From JBBRCX01 sp038204465 (GTDB lineage Bacteria; Planctomycetota; Phycisphaerae; Tepidisphaerales; Tepidisphaeraceae): 32,742 bases of DNA. Every line of letters starts with the position of its first letter. The first letter of the stretch is position 1. Below, piece by piece: positions 7,353-15,591 of the stretch. The DNA is taken from NCBI GenBank assembly GCA_038204465.1, contig JBBRCX010000052.1:1-32742 (forward strand), in the 5' to 3' direction. The translations under genes and the position numbers were made by a program. The notes beneath the pieces are model-generated. The model did not search any database and was not told the DNA's origin. It saw only the letters and a list, made by a program, of their open reading frames with translations.

Positions 7353-8729
7353 CTAACCCCGCGCCGGGAGCCGGCTCAGTTTTTCATAGAGGATTGCTGC
7401 CGTGCGGGTACCGGCGTGCAGGGCGTTGAGATCAAACTTTTCGTTCGGCGAGTGGACCCGGTCGTCCGGGAGACCGAAGCCGATCAGCAAGGTGTCGATC
7501 CCGAGAACGGATCTGAGGAGCCCGACCACCGGAATGCTCCCGCCTTCGCGAATGAGCGTGGGGACGGCGCCGAAAGCCGCCTCGACGGCCTCCGCCGCCA
7601 ACTGCATCGCCTGGCCTCCGGCGGGCACGAGAACGGGACCCGCGAGACCGTGGCAGGCGAACTCAAGCTTTACGTTCTTCGGGCAGCGCTCGCGCATCGC
7701 GCGCTCAAACGTTGCCCTGATTTTGGACGGATCTTGAGCGGCTACCAGCCGCATCGACACTTTCGCGCTCGCGGTTGAAGGAATGACGGTCTTGGCGCCG
7801 TGGCCTTGGTAGCCGCTGGTGAGGCCATTGACGTCGCACGTGGGCCTAGCCCAGCGCCGCTCGAGGGTCGTGTAACCTGCTTCGCCAAAGCCTGACTCCA
7901 GCTTCAGGTCGCGCAGGAACTGTCTCTCGTCGAACGGAAGCTTCGACCATGCTTGGCGTTCGGCCGGCTCCGGCAGGCGCACGTCAGCGTAGAAGCCGGG
8001 AAGATTCACCTGCCCATTGCTGTCATGCAGGCTGGCGAGCAACTCGCTCAAGACATTGGCCGGGTTGGGGACGGCGCCACCATAGATGCCGCTGTGCAGA
8101 TCGTGGTCGGCTCCGGTGAGAAAGACCTCCATGTAGACCAGGCCGCGCAAGCCGCAGGTGATCGCGGGAACTCCGCGGGCGAACTGGTTGGTGTCGCTGA
8201 TGACCGCGATGTCCGCCTTCAGCTCGGCGCGATGTTCCTTCACGAACTGCTCGAGGTTGTCGCTGCCGATCTCCTCTTCGCCTTCGATGAGCAGGGTAAG
8301 GTTCACAGGCAGGCCGCCATTCTCCTGCCACGCGAGGACGGCCTGGACGTGTGCCCACACTTGTCCTTTGTCGTCCGCCGCGCCGCGGGCGTAGATGGCA
8401 TCTTCGCGCACGGTCGGCACAAAAGGCGGCGTGGTCCACTTGTCCAGCGGCTCCGGGGGTTGCACATCGTAGTGCCCATAGAACAGGACTGTGGGGCGTC
8501 CCGGGCGGTGCTCGTTCTTCACCACAACGATCGGGTGCCCCGCCGTCGGCTCAACCTGCACCTGCAGTCCGCCTGCACTGAGCCGGCCGGCGAGCCAGTC
8601 GGCGCAGCGCTTGAGATCGCCCGCGTGCTCGGGCTTGGTGCTGACGCTGGGGATAGAGAGGAACTCGCTGAGCCCGGCTACGGATTGCCGCCGGCGAGAC
8701 TCGATGGTTTTTAGAACCGCCTCGATCAT
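7353..8729 (-). CDS. M20-family metallodipeptidase
   Basis: This is a di-zinc exopeptidase of the M20 (carnosinase/CNDP-like dipeptidase) family, 458 residues. Predicted metal ligands are His86 in YGHYDVQP, bridging Asp119 in RGAADDKG, Glu152 in EGEEEIGS, Asp179 in ISDTNQ and the late His in DRVHSPNEK. Glu151 is the likely general base. The lid or dimerisation domain, with the typical HSGIYGG segment, lies between the two halves of the catalytic domain. The start ATG overlaps the stop of the thioesterase gene by four bases (ATGA), so translation is probably coupled. No signal peptide is seen, which suggests a cytoplasmic role in peptide turnover. Confidence 0.95.
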   Translation of the reverse strand: MIEAVLKTIESRRRQSVAGLSEFLSIPSVSTKPEHAGDLKRCADWLAGRLSAGGLQVQVEPTAGHPIVVVKNEHRPGRPTVLFYGHYDVQPPEPLDKWTTPPFVPTVREDAIYARGAADDKGQVWAHVQAVLAWQENGGLPVNLTLLIEGEEEIGSDNLEQFVKEHRAELKADIAVISDTNQFARGVPAITCGLRGLVYMEVFLTGADHDLHSGIYGGAVPNPANVLSELLASLHDSNGQVNLPGFYADVRLPEPAERQAWSKLPFDERQFLRDLKLESGFGEAGYTTLERRWARPTCDVNGLTSGYQGHGAKTVIPSTASAKVSMRLVAAQDPSKIRATFERAMRERCPKNVKLEFACHGLAGPVLVPAGGQAMQLAAEAVEAAFGAVPTLIREGGSIPVVGLLRSVLGIDTLLIGFGLPDDRVHSPNEKFDLNALHAGTRTAAILYEKLSRLPARG

Positions 8730-9232
8730 TTCGCGTCCTTTGCGCCTGCCCAGAGCGCTTGAGCAGTCGAGCCGGTGACCTGCTGATCGATCAAGGTGCG
8801 GAGGAACTCGACGTTGCGCTGCGGCGGGACAGGAACGTATTTCGCTTCGGCGGTTGCTATCAGAGCGCCGCCATCCGCTCGAATCTCTGCTGTCGTCAGG
8901 ATGAGCCGGGGACGGTTGGAGATCACCCGCGCCTGCACGTCGAGCGGCTCGCCGATGCTTGCGCTCTGCCGGAAGCGAACGCTGAGCTCACCGCACACGC
9001 AGAAGCGCCGGCCGGCCCACGTTGCCGCCCAGACCATTACTTCATCGAGAACCGCGGAGAGCAGCCCGCCGTGCACGATTCCTTCAAATCCGATGTGCGA
9101 TGGTTCAGGCGTAAAGCGGCTGTGGACGATGCCGCTCTGCTCGTCAACGAAGAGCGACAGGTGCAGGCCATGCGGGTTGAAAGGGCCGCACACCACACAG
9201 CCTGCCGTCTGGGGCAACTGCAGCAACGCCAT
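8726..9232 (-). CDS. PaaI-type hotdog-fold thioesterase
   Basis: The 168-residue protein has the PaaI/acyl-CoA thioesterase signature IVHGGLLSAVLDEVM (residues 52-66). It contains the HGG turn and the acidic residue in the long hotdog helix. Several cysteines cluster near the N-terminus (GCVVCGPFNPHG), a pattern common in this group. The acyl-CoA substrate is unknown. I prefer the ATG at 9232. The frame remains open to a TTG at 9274, but the extra residues are not family-like. The gene is divergent from corA and coupled by a 4-bp overlap to the M20 dipeptidase. Confidence 0.85.
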   Translation of the reverse strand: MALLQLPQTAGCVVCGPFNPHGLHLSLFVDEQSGIVHSRFTPEPSHIGFEGIVHGGLLSAVLDEVMVWAATWAGRRFCVCGELSVRFRQSASIGEPLDVQARVISNRPRLILTTAEIRADGGALIATAEAKYVPVPPQRNVEFLRTLIDQQVTGSTAQALWAGAKDAK

Positions 9233-9315
9233 GCGGCGGATTATGCCGGCGCGGGCGCCGTTGGCAACGCGCAAGCCGCATTGCCGGGCGCGCTCTGCCG
9301 GCGTAGCTTGGCGGC

Positions 9316-10467
9316 ATGATCCGGCTCTGCATTGAGGACGGTCGGTGCCTGACGCAGGCTTCAGTCGACGATGTCCGCGCGGTGCTCCAGGACGACTCGA
9401 AGCGATTCTGGCTCGACATCGAAGGGCTCAGCGATGCGCAGGAGCGCGAGGTGCTGGAGCTGTTTCAATTTGAGGAGCGCGCGATCGAGCGCTGCCTGGG
9501 GCACAGCAAGCGGCCGAAGGTTGTCGGCTCCAACGACAAGCGCGACGCCCACGGGAACCCCTATTACTACCTGGTGGTGCACGGCCCGCACCTGGAGCTA
9601 TCAGCGCGGCGCGACCGCTCGGAGCAGGACCCGGAAAAGCGTTTCAAGGAGGTCGACATCTTCCTGAGCGAGCGCTATCTCCTGACGCTGCACAAGTATT
9701 CCTCCAAGGCCCTGGCGGGAATGATGGAGCGAGTCCGCCACGAGCCGGGGCTGCTCGCCGAGGGCACCGACATGCTGCTGTACCGGTGCCTGGACCTTCT
9801 CGCCGACTCCTACGAGCGCGTCCTCTCGCACGTCGGGCCCATCATCGACGCCCTGGACGACGCGGCCCTGGAGCGCCCCGGCCCGGAGGTGCTGAGGCGG
9901 ATTTCAATGATCAAGCGCGCGCTGTTTGAGCTGCGGCGAAACATCGGCCCGGAGCGCGAGCTGGTCGCCCAGATCACGCGCGGCGAGGTGCCGATCGTGC
10001 GCGAGGGCGCGCGCGGCTATCTGCGCGACGTGCAGGACCACATGTTCCGCTACTCGGAAGTGATCGATTCGTATCGCGAGCAGATGGCGGGCGCGCGCGA
10101 TATTTACCTCTCGAGCATCAGCAACCGTCTGAATGAAATCATGAAGACCCTGACGGTGATCAGCGTGATCGCGCTCCCGCTGACGGTCATCACCAGTTTC
10201 TTTGGGATGAACTTCGAAGGCATTCCAGGGCTGCATTCACGTCGGGCATTCTGGATGACGGTGGCGGTCATGCTGGCATCGGTCGTGGGACTGCTGCTGT
10301 GGTTCCGGCGCAAAGGCTGGCTGGGGAAAGCGGCGGCGCCGTCGCAGGAGTTCATGGCCCATTGGAAGGAAGCAGAGACCAAGCCCGTGGAGGCTAAGGC
10401 GCACAGCGGGGAGGCGAAGGCGCAAAGCGGGCCGGAGATGGAGGCAGCGGCTGCGACCCGCGCGTGA
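9316..10467 (+). CDS. CorA-like magnesium/divalent cation transporter
   Basis: This inner-membrane channel of the CorA/2-TM-GxN family has 383 residues. A large cytoplasmic domain (1-270) is rich in charged helices. Two C-terminal membrane helices follow, at about 278-297 and 311-331, separated by the selectivity motif GMN (297-299) in GMNFEGIPG. After the second helix a basic RRKGW and an Ala/Glu/Lys-rich tail with repeated EAKAxSG units extend about 50 residues, longer than usual for CorA. Members form pentamers that import Mg2+, Co2+ or Ni2+, and some export zinc. The gene stops 6 bp before the stop of the convergent glycosyltransferase. Confidence 0.93.
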   Translation: MIRLCIEDGRCLTQASVDDVRAVLQDDSKRFWLDIEGLSDAQEREVLELFQFEERAIERCLGHSKRPKVVGSNDKRDAHGNPYYYLVVHGPHLELSARRDRSEQDPEKRFKEVDIFLSERYLLTLHKYSSKALAGMMERVRHEPGLLAEGTDMLLYRCLDLLADSYERVLSHVGPIIDALDDAALERPGPEVLRRISMIKRALFELRRNIGPERELVAQITRGEVPIVREGARGYLRDVQDHMFRYSEVIDSYREQMAGARDIYLSSISNRLNEIMKTLTVISVIALPLTVITSFFGMNFEGIPGLHSRRAFWMTVAVMLASVVGLLLWFRRKGWLGKAAAPSQEFMAHWKEAETKPVEAKAHSGEAKAQSGPEMEAAAATRA

Positions 10468-10473
10468 TCCGGT

Positions 10474-12054
10474 TCAAACCGATTCGGCGGCTTCCGCGAG
10501 AGCGGCTTCGGCGATCTCGGCGTCGAGCGCGGCTTCGTGATGCATCTTGTAGAGGGCGTGCAGCGAGCTGAAGCCGACGTAGAGATAGCCTCCCGCGAAG
10601 ATCAGCAGGAACGGTATGCTGGCCTGGCCAAACTGCCACTGCAGGCTGATCCAGATGCACAGCAGCATGTAACAGCCGAAGGCGATTTCGAGGACTGGGA
10701 GCCAAAGCCGCTTGAAGCTGAAGATTCGCGCGTTGCGCCAGCGGCGGTTCTGTCCCGTAACGCCGTATTTGGGTGTGCGGACGAACTCGCTGGGCTTGCG
10801 GCGGATTGCGCTCCAGATCGCTTCGATGACCGCCTTGGCATTATTCAGCCCGATGCCGACACCCAGGCTCATGAGGAACGGGAGATACAGGATAGTCCGC
10901 CAGCCCGCGAGCTTTCCAAGCAGTTCGCGCTGGGCGAAGACAAAGAACGTGCTGGCGGAACAGGTCGCCAGGACGAAGAGGCTCACGCTGAAGACCCAAT
11001 GCCCCCACATGTGCGACTTGAGCGGCGCCTCGAGGTTATAGCGCTCGAGATACATGTAGAACATCGGGTAGATCATGAGGGTCAGCAGCACCATGAGCGG
11101 GTAGACCACCGTGTTGGTGAGGTGGAAGAACGCTTCGGTCTTGACGCGGTAGGGAAGCTGGCGCGAGCGCAGGATCTTGGGCAACAGCTTGATGGCGGTC
11201 TGCACACTGCCCTTGGTCCAGCGGTGGGCCTGCTGCTTGAAGCCGATCATTTCCGGCGGCAACTCGGCCGGGGCGCAGAACTGCGGCAGGTAGACGAACT
11301 GCCAGCCCTTCATCTGCGCGCGGTAGCTCAGGTCAAGATCTTCGGTAAGGGTGTCGTGCTCCCACCCCCCGGCGTCGTCGATGGTGGCGCGGCGCCACAC
11401 GCCGGCCGTCCCGTTGAAGTGCATGAACCGTCCGCTGCGGTTGCGGGCGGTGTGCTCGATGACGAAGTGCCCGTCGAGGAAGATGGCCTGGCTCTTGGTG
11501 AGCAGCGACGCGTCGCGGTTGAGATGGTCCCAGCGCACCTGCACCATGCCGATCTTGTCGTCGGTGAAGTAGTTGACGACGTTGGTGAGAATGTCGCGGG
11601 GAGGGACGAAGTCGGCGTCGAAGATCGCGATGTAATCCCCCGTCGCCTGCTTCAATCCTTCAGCGAGAGCGCCGGCCTTATAGCCCTGGCGGTTCTCGCG
11701 GTGCAGATAGCGAATCGGATAACCCTTGGCGGCCCATTCTTCGCAGGCCTTGCGGGCAATGTCCGCCGAGTGATCGGTGCTGTCGTCGAGCACCTGGATC
11801 TCGAGCCGCTCGAGCGGGTAGTCGATCTGGCAGGACGCGCGGATGATCCGCTCCGCGACCACGTCTTCGTTGAACATCGGCAATTGCACCGTTACCCGCG
11901 GCAGCTGCTGGAAATTGCCTTTGGGCTCGTAGATGTCGTTTCGGTGCTTGAGGTAGAGCCAGACCAGCAGATAGCGGTGAAAGCCGTACAGCGCCACCGC
12001 GACGAGCGTGGTCAGGTAGATGGTAGTAAGAGTGTAGAGCAGCGGATGGAACAT
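10474..12054 (-). CDS. Processive family 2 glycosyltransferase, membrane-bound (cellulose synthase/CslA-like)
   Basis: The 526-residue integral membrane protein carries a GT2 domain with the full processive signature: Asp90-Asp91 (VLDD), DxD at 146-148 (FDAD), TED at 237-239 and QxxRW at 275-279. One N-terminal helix (about 5-33) precedes the catalytic domain. About five helices follow it, including segments near VVYPLMVLLTLMIYP and IPFLLIFAGGYLYVG. This layout matches beta-glycan synthases of the CslA/glucomannan type. The polymer made is unknown. No BcsB, PilZ domain or export partner is adjacent. I chose the ATG at 12054, and a TTG at 12066 is possible. A good promoter lies about 220 bp upstream, leaving a long leader. 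Confidence 0.92.
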   Translation of the reverse strand: MFHPLLYTLTTIYLTTLVAVALYGFHRYLLVWLYLKHRNDIYEPKGNFQQLPRVTVQLPMFNEDVVAERIIRASCQIDYPLERLEIQVLDDSTDHSADIARKACEEWAAKGYPIRYLHRENRQGYKAGALAEGLKQATGDYIAIFDADFVPPRDILTNVVNYFTDDKIGMVQVRWDHLNRDASLLTKSQAIFLDGHFVIEHTARNRSGRFMHFNGTAGVWRRATIDDAGGWEHDTLTEDLDLSYRAQMKGWQFVYLPQFCAPAELPPEMIGFKQQAHRWTKGSVQTAIKLLPKILRSRQLPYRVKTEAFFHLTNTVVYPLMVLLTLMIYPMFYMYLERYNLEAPLKSHMWGHWVFSVSLFVLATCSASTFFVFAQRELLGKLAGWRTILYLPFLMSLGVGIGLNNAKAVIEAIWSAIRRKPSEFVRTPKYGVTGQNRRWRNARIFSFKRLWLPVLEIAFGCYMLLCIWISLQWQFGQASIPFLLIFAGGYLYVGFSSLHALYKMHHEAALDAEIAEAALAEAAESV

Positions 12055-12270
12055 AGGGATGATCAATCTCGCCCGGCGAGGGCGATGAGCTTGCCAAGTC
12101 GTCGCCTATCGCATCGTGACCGGCAGTGGTTCATTGCAGCAAGAAGATCTGGAATGGGGCGGGCCGCTACAACAAGCCCCACATTACTGCACAACCAGAT
12201 GAGAAACCGCTGCCGCACGTGGCACCAAAGATTCCCGGTTCGTCCAGCATAACGTCGGGCCCGCTGGCTG
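12055..12270 (-). other. Long 5' leader of the glycosyltransferase gene
   Basis: About 215 transcribed bases separate the promoter from the start codon. CCCGCT (12260-12265) and AGCGGG (12271-12276) form a palindrome that abuts the -10 box and covers the expected transcription start, where an operator could sit. I recognise no known riboswitch class. No reading frame of the leader looks like a gene. Confidence 0.45.
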
Positions 12271-12276
12271 AGCGGG

Positions 12277-12306
12277 ATTGTAAGTGCCGCGTCAGGAGGC
12301 TGTCAA
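12277..12306 (-). promoter_or_regulatory. Sigma-70-type promoter for the glycosyltransferase
   Basis: On the minus strand a perfect -35 TTGACA (12301-12306) is followed after 18 bases by TACAAT (12277-12282), which matches 5 of 6 of the -10 consensus. It points at the glycosyltransferase. The stretch 12307-12465, between this promoter and the rplQ terminator, contains nothing I can identify. Confidence 0.7.
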
Positions 12307-12465
12307 CAAATAACGTCCGCTTCGTCACTTACGATGCTGCAAGCGCTTGAAGCACCTTCCGCGGCTATCCGCCTCAGTCCGCGCCGCAGTCGGCGACGAT
12401 GTAGAGTGACTACGTCAAAGTGATAAACGGTTGCCTCTCAGGAAAGTTGCAAACGCCGGGTCGAT

Positions 12466-12498
12466 AAAAAAGGAGCCGGCTTCTAAGGGCCGGCCTCC
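12466..12498 (-). terminator. Rho-independent terminator after rplQ
   Basis: On the minus strand GGAGGCCGGC pairs with GCCGGCTCC around an 8-base loop, with a single bulged G, and is followed by six T residues (12466-12471). It lies 26 bp past the rplQ stop and closes the ribosomal superoperon. Confidence 0.9.
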
Positions 12499-12523
12499 GC
12501 AATTCGGTTGCGACGTTGTCGGC

Positions 12524-13093
12524 TTATGCGTCGTCGGCTGCAGGCGCCGTGGCTGGCGCTGACGCCTCGGCGGCGCCTGCGTCACCGGCGCCATCCCCCT
12601 TGTCGCGCCTGGACACCTTGCTGGCAAACTGATGGCGGCGCTCGTTGCGCTTGCGGCGAAGTCCTGCGCTGCGACGCGGGGTGCCGCTGGGCGACGACTC
12701 TTCCGACAGCAATTGCAGGAGCACGAGACTGCCGCCGTCGCCGATGCGGTAGTCGCTGAGCTTGATGATGCGGGTGTACCCGCCTTGGCGGTCCGCGAAG
12801 CCGGGGGCAACTTCGTCGAACAGTTTCTGCACCACGCTTTGCCCGGTGAACTCCTGGTCCTTATCCACAAGTCGCCGATCGTTCATCATGGAGATGACGC
12901 GGCGGCGGTTGGTGAGGGTGTTGCTGCGCGCCAGCGTGATGAGCCGCTCCGCAAACGCCCGGACCTCTTTCGCCTTGGGCAGGGTCGTTCGCACCTTGCC
13001 GTGCTCGAAAAGGCTCTGAACGAGGTTGCGGCGCAGCGCTTTGCGGTGCTCGGTGTCGCGGCTGAGCTGCCGCCCTCGGATCATGTGACGCAT
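12524..13093 (-). CDS. rplQ: 50S ribosomal protein L17 with C-terminal extension
   Basis: L17 binds 23S rRNA near the exit tunnel. The first 128 residues follow the family throughout (RHMIRGRQLSRDTEHRKALRRNL, then KLFDEVAPGFADRQGGYTRI). The protein continues for about 60 residues: first a basic, Arg-rich part, then an Ala/Pro/Asp-rich tail. Total length is 189, against about 120 in most bacteria. The start ATG at 13093 has AAAGG seven bases upstream. It is the last gene of the superoperon, directly after rpoA, and is followed by the terminator. Confidence 0.97.
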   Translation of the reverse strand: MRHMIRGRQLSRDTEHRKALRRNLVQSLFEHGKVRTTLPKAKEVRAFAERLITLARSNTLTNRRRVISMMNDRRLVDKDQEFTGQSVVQKLFDEVAPGFADRQGGYTRIIKLSDYRIGDGGSLVLLQLLSEESSPSGTPRRSAGLRRKRNERRHQFASKVSRRDKGDGAGDAGAAEASAPATAPAADDA

Positions 13094-13129
13094 GGGAAAA
13101 CCTTTGCTGCGCGATGGAAGCCGCGACTC

Positions 13130-14242
13130 TTAGACGTTGCTGCCCTCTTCGGTTGCCTCGACTTCTTCGGATTCGTCCTCATCCAGGTCCTCGTCGTCGT
13201 CCTCCATGCCGGCCGACGCCGCGGCCGCGGAAGCGGCAGTGGCGGCATCGACGTCCATGCCGAGGCTGAGGCCCATGTCGGCCAGCTTGCGCTTGACCTC
13301 GCGCAGGCTGGTCTTGCCGAAGCTGCGGACCTTGAGCAGGTCCGTGTCGTTTTTCTTCACCAGATCGCGGACGGCGCCGATCTTGGCGGACTCCAGGCAG
13401 TTATTGGCGCGGACGGAGAGGTCCAGCTCCTGGATGGTCATGTTCAGCTTCTGTTGCAACTCGGGATCGATCATCGCCTTGTTGGCGTCGCGCAGCGCGC
13501 TCACCGCGTCTTCGTTGGCCACATCGGACCCAAGCTCGAAGTACTGCACGAACGGGTTGAGGTGCTTGCGAAGGATCTTGCTCGCTTCCACCAGCGCCAT
13601 CTCCGGCGTGAGCGTGCCGTTGGTCCAGATCTCGAGGATCAGACGATCGTAGTCGGTCTTCTGCCCCACGCGCGCGTCCTCGGTTGAGTAGCGCACGCGC
13701 GTGACCGGCGAGTAAACACTGTCCACCGCGATGAGCCCGATTTCCTGCTCTTCCTGATCGGCGATGTTGTCCGCCGCGGTGACGTAGCCGCGGCCCTTGT
13801 CGATCGACAAAGTCATATCGAACGGCAAGTCGTCGGTAAGGGTCGCGATGAGCAGATCTTTATTGATGATCGTGACCGACGGATCGGTTTCGATCATTCC
13901 CGCGGTGAGGACGCCGGCCTTTTTCGCAACCAGCCGCATCTCCTTCGCATCGTCGGAGTCGACTTTTACGATGAGGCTCTTGACGTTGAGGATGATGTCG
14001 GTCGCGTCCTCCATCACGCCCGGGAGGCTGGAGAACTCGTGCTCAGCGCCTTTCAGGCGGATGTGGGTTACCGCTGCGCCCTCGAGTGAGCTGAGCAGGA
14101 TCCGGCGGAGGCTGTTGCCCACCGTCGTTCCGAAGCCGCGCTCGAAAGGCTCCGCGGTAAATTTTCCATAGGTCTCAGTGGATACATGCTCGTCCCGAAC
14201 CACCCGCGAGGGCAGTTCCAGGCCACGCCATCGGATTCTCAT
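13130..14242 (-). CDS. rpoA: DNA-directed RNA polymerase subunit alpha
   Basis: The alpha dimer nucleates RNA polymerase assembly, and its C-terminal domain binds UP elements and activators. The N-terminal domain shows the conserved FERGFGTTVGNSLRRILLSS segment. The C-terminal domain is present, with LSVRANNCLESAKI and VRSFGKTSLREVKRKL (helix-hairpin-helix type contacts). The product has 370 residues, longer than the usual 315-330, because of an Ala-rich stretch and an acidic tail of about 26 residues (EDDDEDLDEDESEE). I chose the ATG at 14242: AAGGAG lies five to seven bases upstream, and MRIRWRGLELP fits the family. rpsD, often just upstream, is absent. Confidence 0.98.
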   Translation of the reverse strand: MRIRWRGLELPSRVVRDEHVSTETYGKFTAEPFERGFGTTVGNSLRRILLSSLEGAAVTHIRLKGAEHEFSSLPGVMEDATDIILNVKSLIVKVDSDDAKEMRLVAKKAGVLTAGMIETDPSVTIINKDLLIATLTDDLPFDMTLSIDKGRGYVTAADNIADQEEQEIGLIAVDSVYSPVTRVRYSTEDARVGQKTDYDRLILEIWTNGTLTPEMALVEASKILRKHLNPFVQYFELGSDVANEDAVSALRDANKAMIDPELQQKLNMTIQELDLSVRANNCLESAKIGAVRDLVKKNDTDLLKVRSFGKTSLREVKRKLADMGLSLGMDVDAATAASAAAASAGMEDDDEDLDEDESEEVEATEEGSNV

Positions 14243-14282
14243 AGAAACTCTCCTTGTGCCGTCCGGATTGCGGGAGGTTACC

Positions 14283-14300
14283 GCCCCCACCGTCGGGGGC
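14283..14300. repeat. GC-rich hairpin in the rpsK-rpoA spacer
   Basis: GCCCCC (14283-14288) pairs with GGGGGC (14295-14300) around a 6-base loop. It lies in the 187-bp spacer where rpsD would be expected. No T-run follows on the minus strand, so it is more likely a processing or stability element than a terminator. Confidence 0.6.
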
Positions 14301-14429
14301 CATCTGTCTCCCGCCTCGCCAGAGGCACCACTTGATTTCAGTCTCTGATTTTCAGTTTCGATCCGGAATCACCGCGCAACAAGGCGCCGGGTTTCAATCC
14401 AGAATCGCAAAACGAAAATCCAAAAATGA

Positions 14430-14840
14430 TCAGACCCGCCGCTTCTTGGGTGGGCGGCAGCCGTTGTGCGGCAGAGGCGTTACGTCCTCGATGCCGGTTA
14501 CCTTCAGACCCGCGTGCTGCAGCTGCAGGATCGCCTGCTCGCGGCCCGCGCCGGGCCCCTTTACCTTTACCTCGACTTCGACCAGGCCATGCTTGCGCGC
14601 CTGCTGGGCCGCGTTCTCCGCGGCACGTCCCGCCGCAAAGGGAGTGCTCTTGCGCGCGCCTTTGAATCCGACGGTGCCGGCCGACGCCCAGGAAAGCGTC
14701 TCGCCGTTGGTGTCGGTGATGGTGACCATCGTATTGTTGAAGGTCGCGCGGATGTGCGCGACGCCGCGCGTGACGCCCTTACGGATGCGCTTCTTCGCGG
14801 CGGCTTTCGCGCCTGCCGCGGGTTTTGCTGTTTCTGCCAT
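14430..14840 (-). CDS. rpsK: 30S ribosomal protein S11
   Basis: S11 forms part of the 30S platform and the mRNA exit channel. The 136-residue product has the typical core GVAHIRATFNNTMVTITDTNGE and the C-terminal signature GIEDVTPLPHNGCRPPKKRRV. A short Ala/Lys-rich N-terminal segment precedes the core. It sits between rpsM (40 bp upstream) and rpoA (187 bp downstream). The longer gap to rpoA is where rpsD is found in many bacteria. Confidence 0.98.
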   Translation of the reverse strand: MAETAKPAAGAKAAAKKRIRKGVTRGVAHIRATFNNTMVTITDTNGETLSWASAGTVGFKGARKSTPFAAGRAAENAAQQARKHGLVEVEVKVKGPGAGREQAILQLQHAGLKVTGIEDVTPLPHNGCRPPKKRRV

Positions 14841-14880
14841 CGTTTCGATTCCAAGTGCGGCCTTGCGGCCAACCGCGGGG

Positions 14881-15267
14881 CTACTTGCCCAGTTCCTTCA
14901 CGCCCTTCTTGCCGGCGACGGTCTTGCGCGGGCCCTTGCGGGTGCGGGCATTCGAGCGCGTGCGCTGGCCGCGCGTAGGAAGCGAGCGGCGATGCCGGCT
15001 GCCGCGGTAACTGCCGATATCGCGCAGGCGGGCGATGTTCTGCTGGATGTTGCGCCGAAGCGCGCCTTCGACAAGGAAGCCCTTGTCGAGGATGCCGATG
15101 ATCTTCGCGAGTTCCTCTTCCGACAGTTCCTTGGCCCGGCGCTGGGTGTCGATGCCCGCCTCCTTGAGGATCGCGCGGCTGTTGGTCGGGCCCACACCGT
15201 AGATGTACGAGAGGCTCACCCAGATCGGCTTGTCGGCCGGAATGTCAACGCCTGCGATACGCGGCAT
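14881..15267 (-). CDS. rpsM: 30S ribosomal protein S13
   Basis: S13 is in the head of the small subunit and contacts the P-site tRNA and L5. The 128-residue product begins MPRIAGVDIPADKPIWVSLSYIYG and ends in a basic tail after RGQRTRSNARTRKGPRKT, the standard family layout. GGGAG lies about six bases before the ATG at 15267. The gene follows rpmJ by 15 bp. Confidence 0.98.
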   Translation of the reverse strand: MPRIAGVDIPADKPIWVSLSYIYGVGPTNSRAILKEAGIDTQRRAKELSEEELAKIIGILDKGFLVEGALRRNIQQNIARLRDIGSYRGSRHRRSLPTRGQRTRSNARTRKGPRKTVAGKKGVKELGK

Positions 15268-15282
15268 ACCTGCTCCCGGGGA

Positions 15283-15396
15283 TTATCCCTGCTTCTGCTT
15301 ATGCTTGGTGTTCGTGCAGATCACGCGCACGATCCCCTTGCGCCGCACGATCTTGCAGTTCTCACAAATCCTTCTAACGCTGCTTCGGACCTTCAT
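15283..15396 (-). CDS. rpmJ: 50S ribosomal protein L36, zinc-binding form
   Basis: This 37-residue protein starts at the internal ATG (15396), MKVRSSVRRICENCK. Zinc ligands Cys11, Cys14, Cys27 and His32 are all present, so this is the C+ form. The reading frame stays open upstream, but those codons lie over the internal promoter and are not L36-like. It is the first gene of the rpmJ-rpsM-rpsK-rpoA-rplQ group. Confidence 0.97.
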   Translation of the reverse strand: MKVRSSVRRICENCKIVRRKGIVRVICTNTKHKQKQG

Positions 15397-15439
15397 TTGC
15401 GCCAAACCCTCAAGCTGGCTACCGACCGGCGAATCCAGC

Positions 15440-15468
15440 TTTATAGCAGATCCGATCACAGTTCTCAA
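15440..15468 (-). promoter_or_regulatory. Internal sigma-70-type promoter ahead of rpmJ (alpha operon)
   Basis: On the minus strand TTGAGA (15463-15468) and TATAAA (15440-15445) are separated by exactly 17 bases, matching 5 of 6 at each box. It lies in the 182-bp map-rpmJ spacer, where infA would usually be, and should drive rpmJ, rpsM, rpsK, rpoA and rplQ independently. The rest of the spacer contains no gene: it is too short for a full infA and shows no S1-like sequence. Confidence 0.75.
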
Positions 15469-15571
15469 GCGGACCGGGCGGTCGAACGACATGCGACACA
15501 CGACACACGGGCGGACCGGCGATTGAACCTCTCAAGACGCGTTTCGGGGCCGCGCTCCGGTCCACCACCTC

Positions 15572-15591
15572 GTGGGCCTTAGAGGCCCCAC
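15572..15591. repeat. Hairpin straddling the map stop codon
   Basis: GTGGGCCT (15572-15579) pairs with AGGCCCCAC (15583-15591) with one bulged base and a 3-base loop. The loop includes part of the map stop codon. There is no T-run, so its role as a terminator is doubtful. It may mark the end of the upstream transcript segment before the internal promoter. Confidence 0.5.

Noticed and set aside
10537..12252. 571-codon open frame on plus opposite the glycosyltransferase
   Set aside because: It is the antisense shadow of a well-supported GT2 gene in GC-rich DNA, with no recognisable domain.
15397..15578. Search for infA
   Set aside because: The spacer is too short for a complete IF-1 and no S1-like sequence is visible in any frame.
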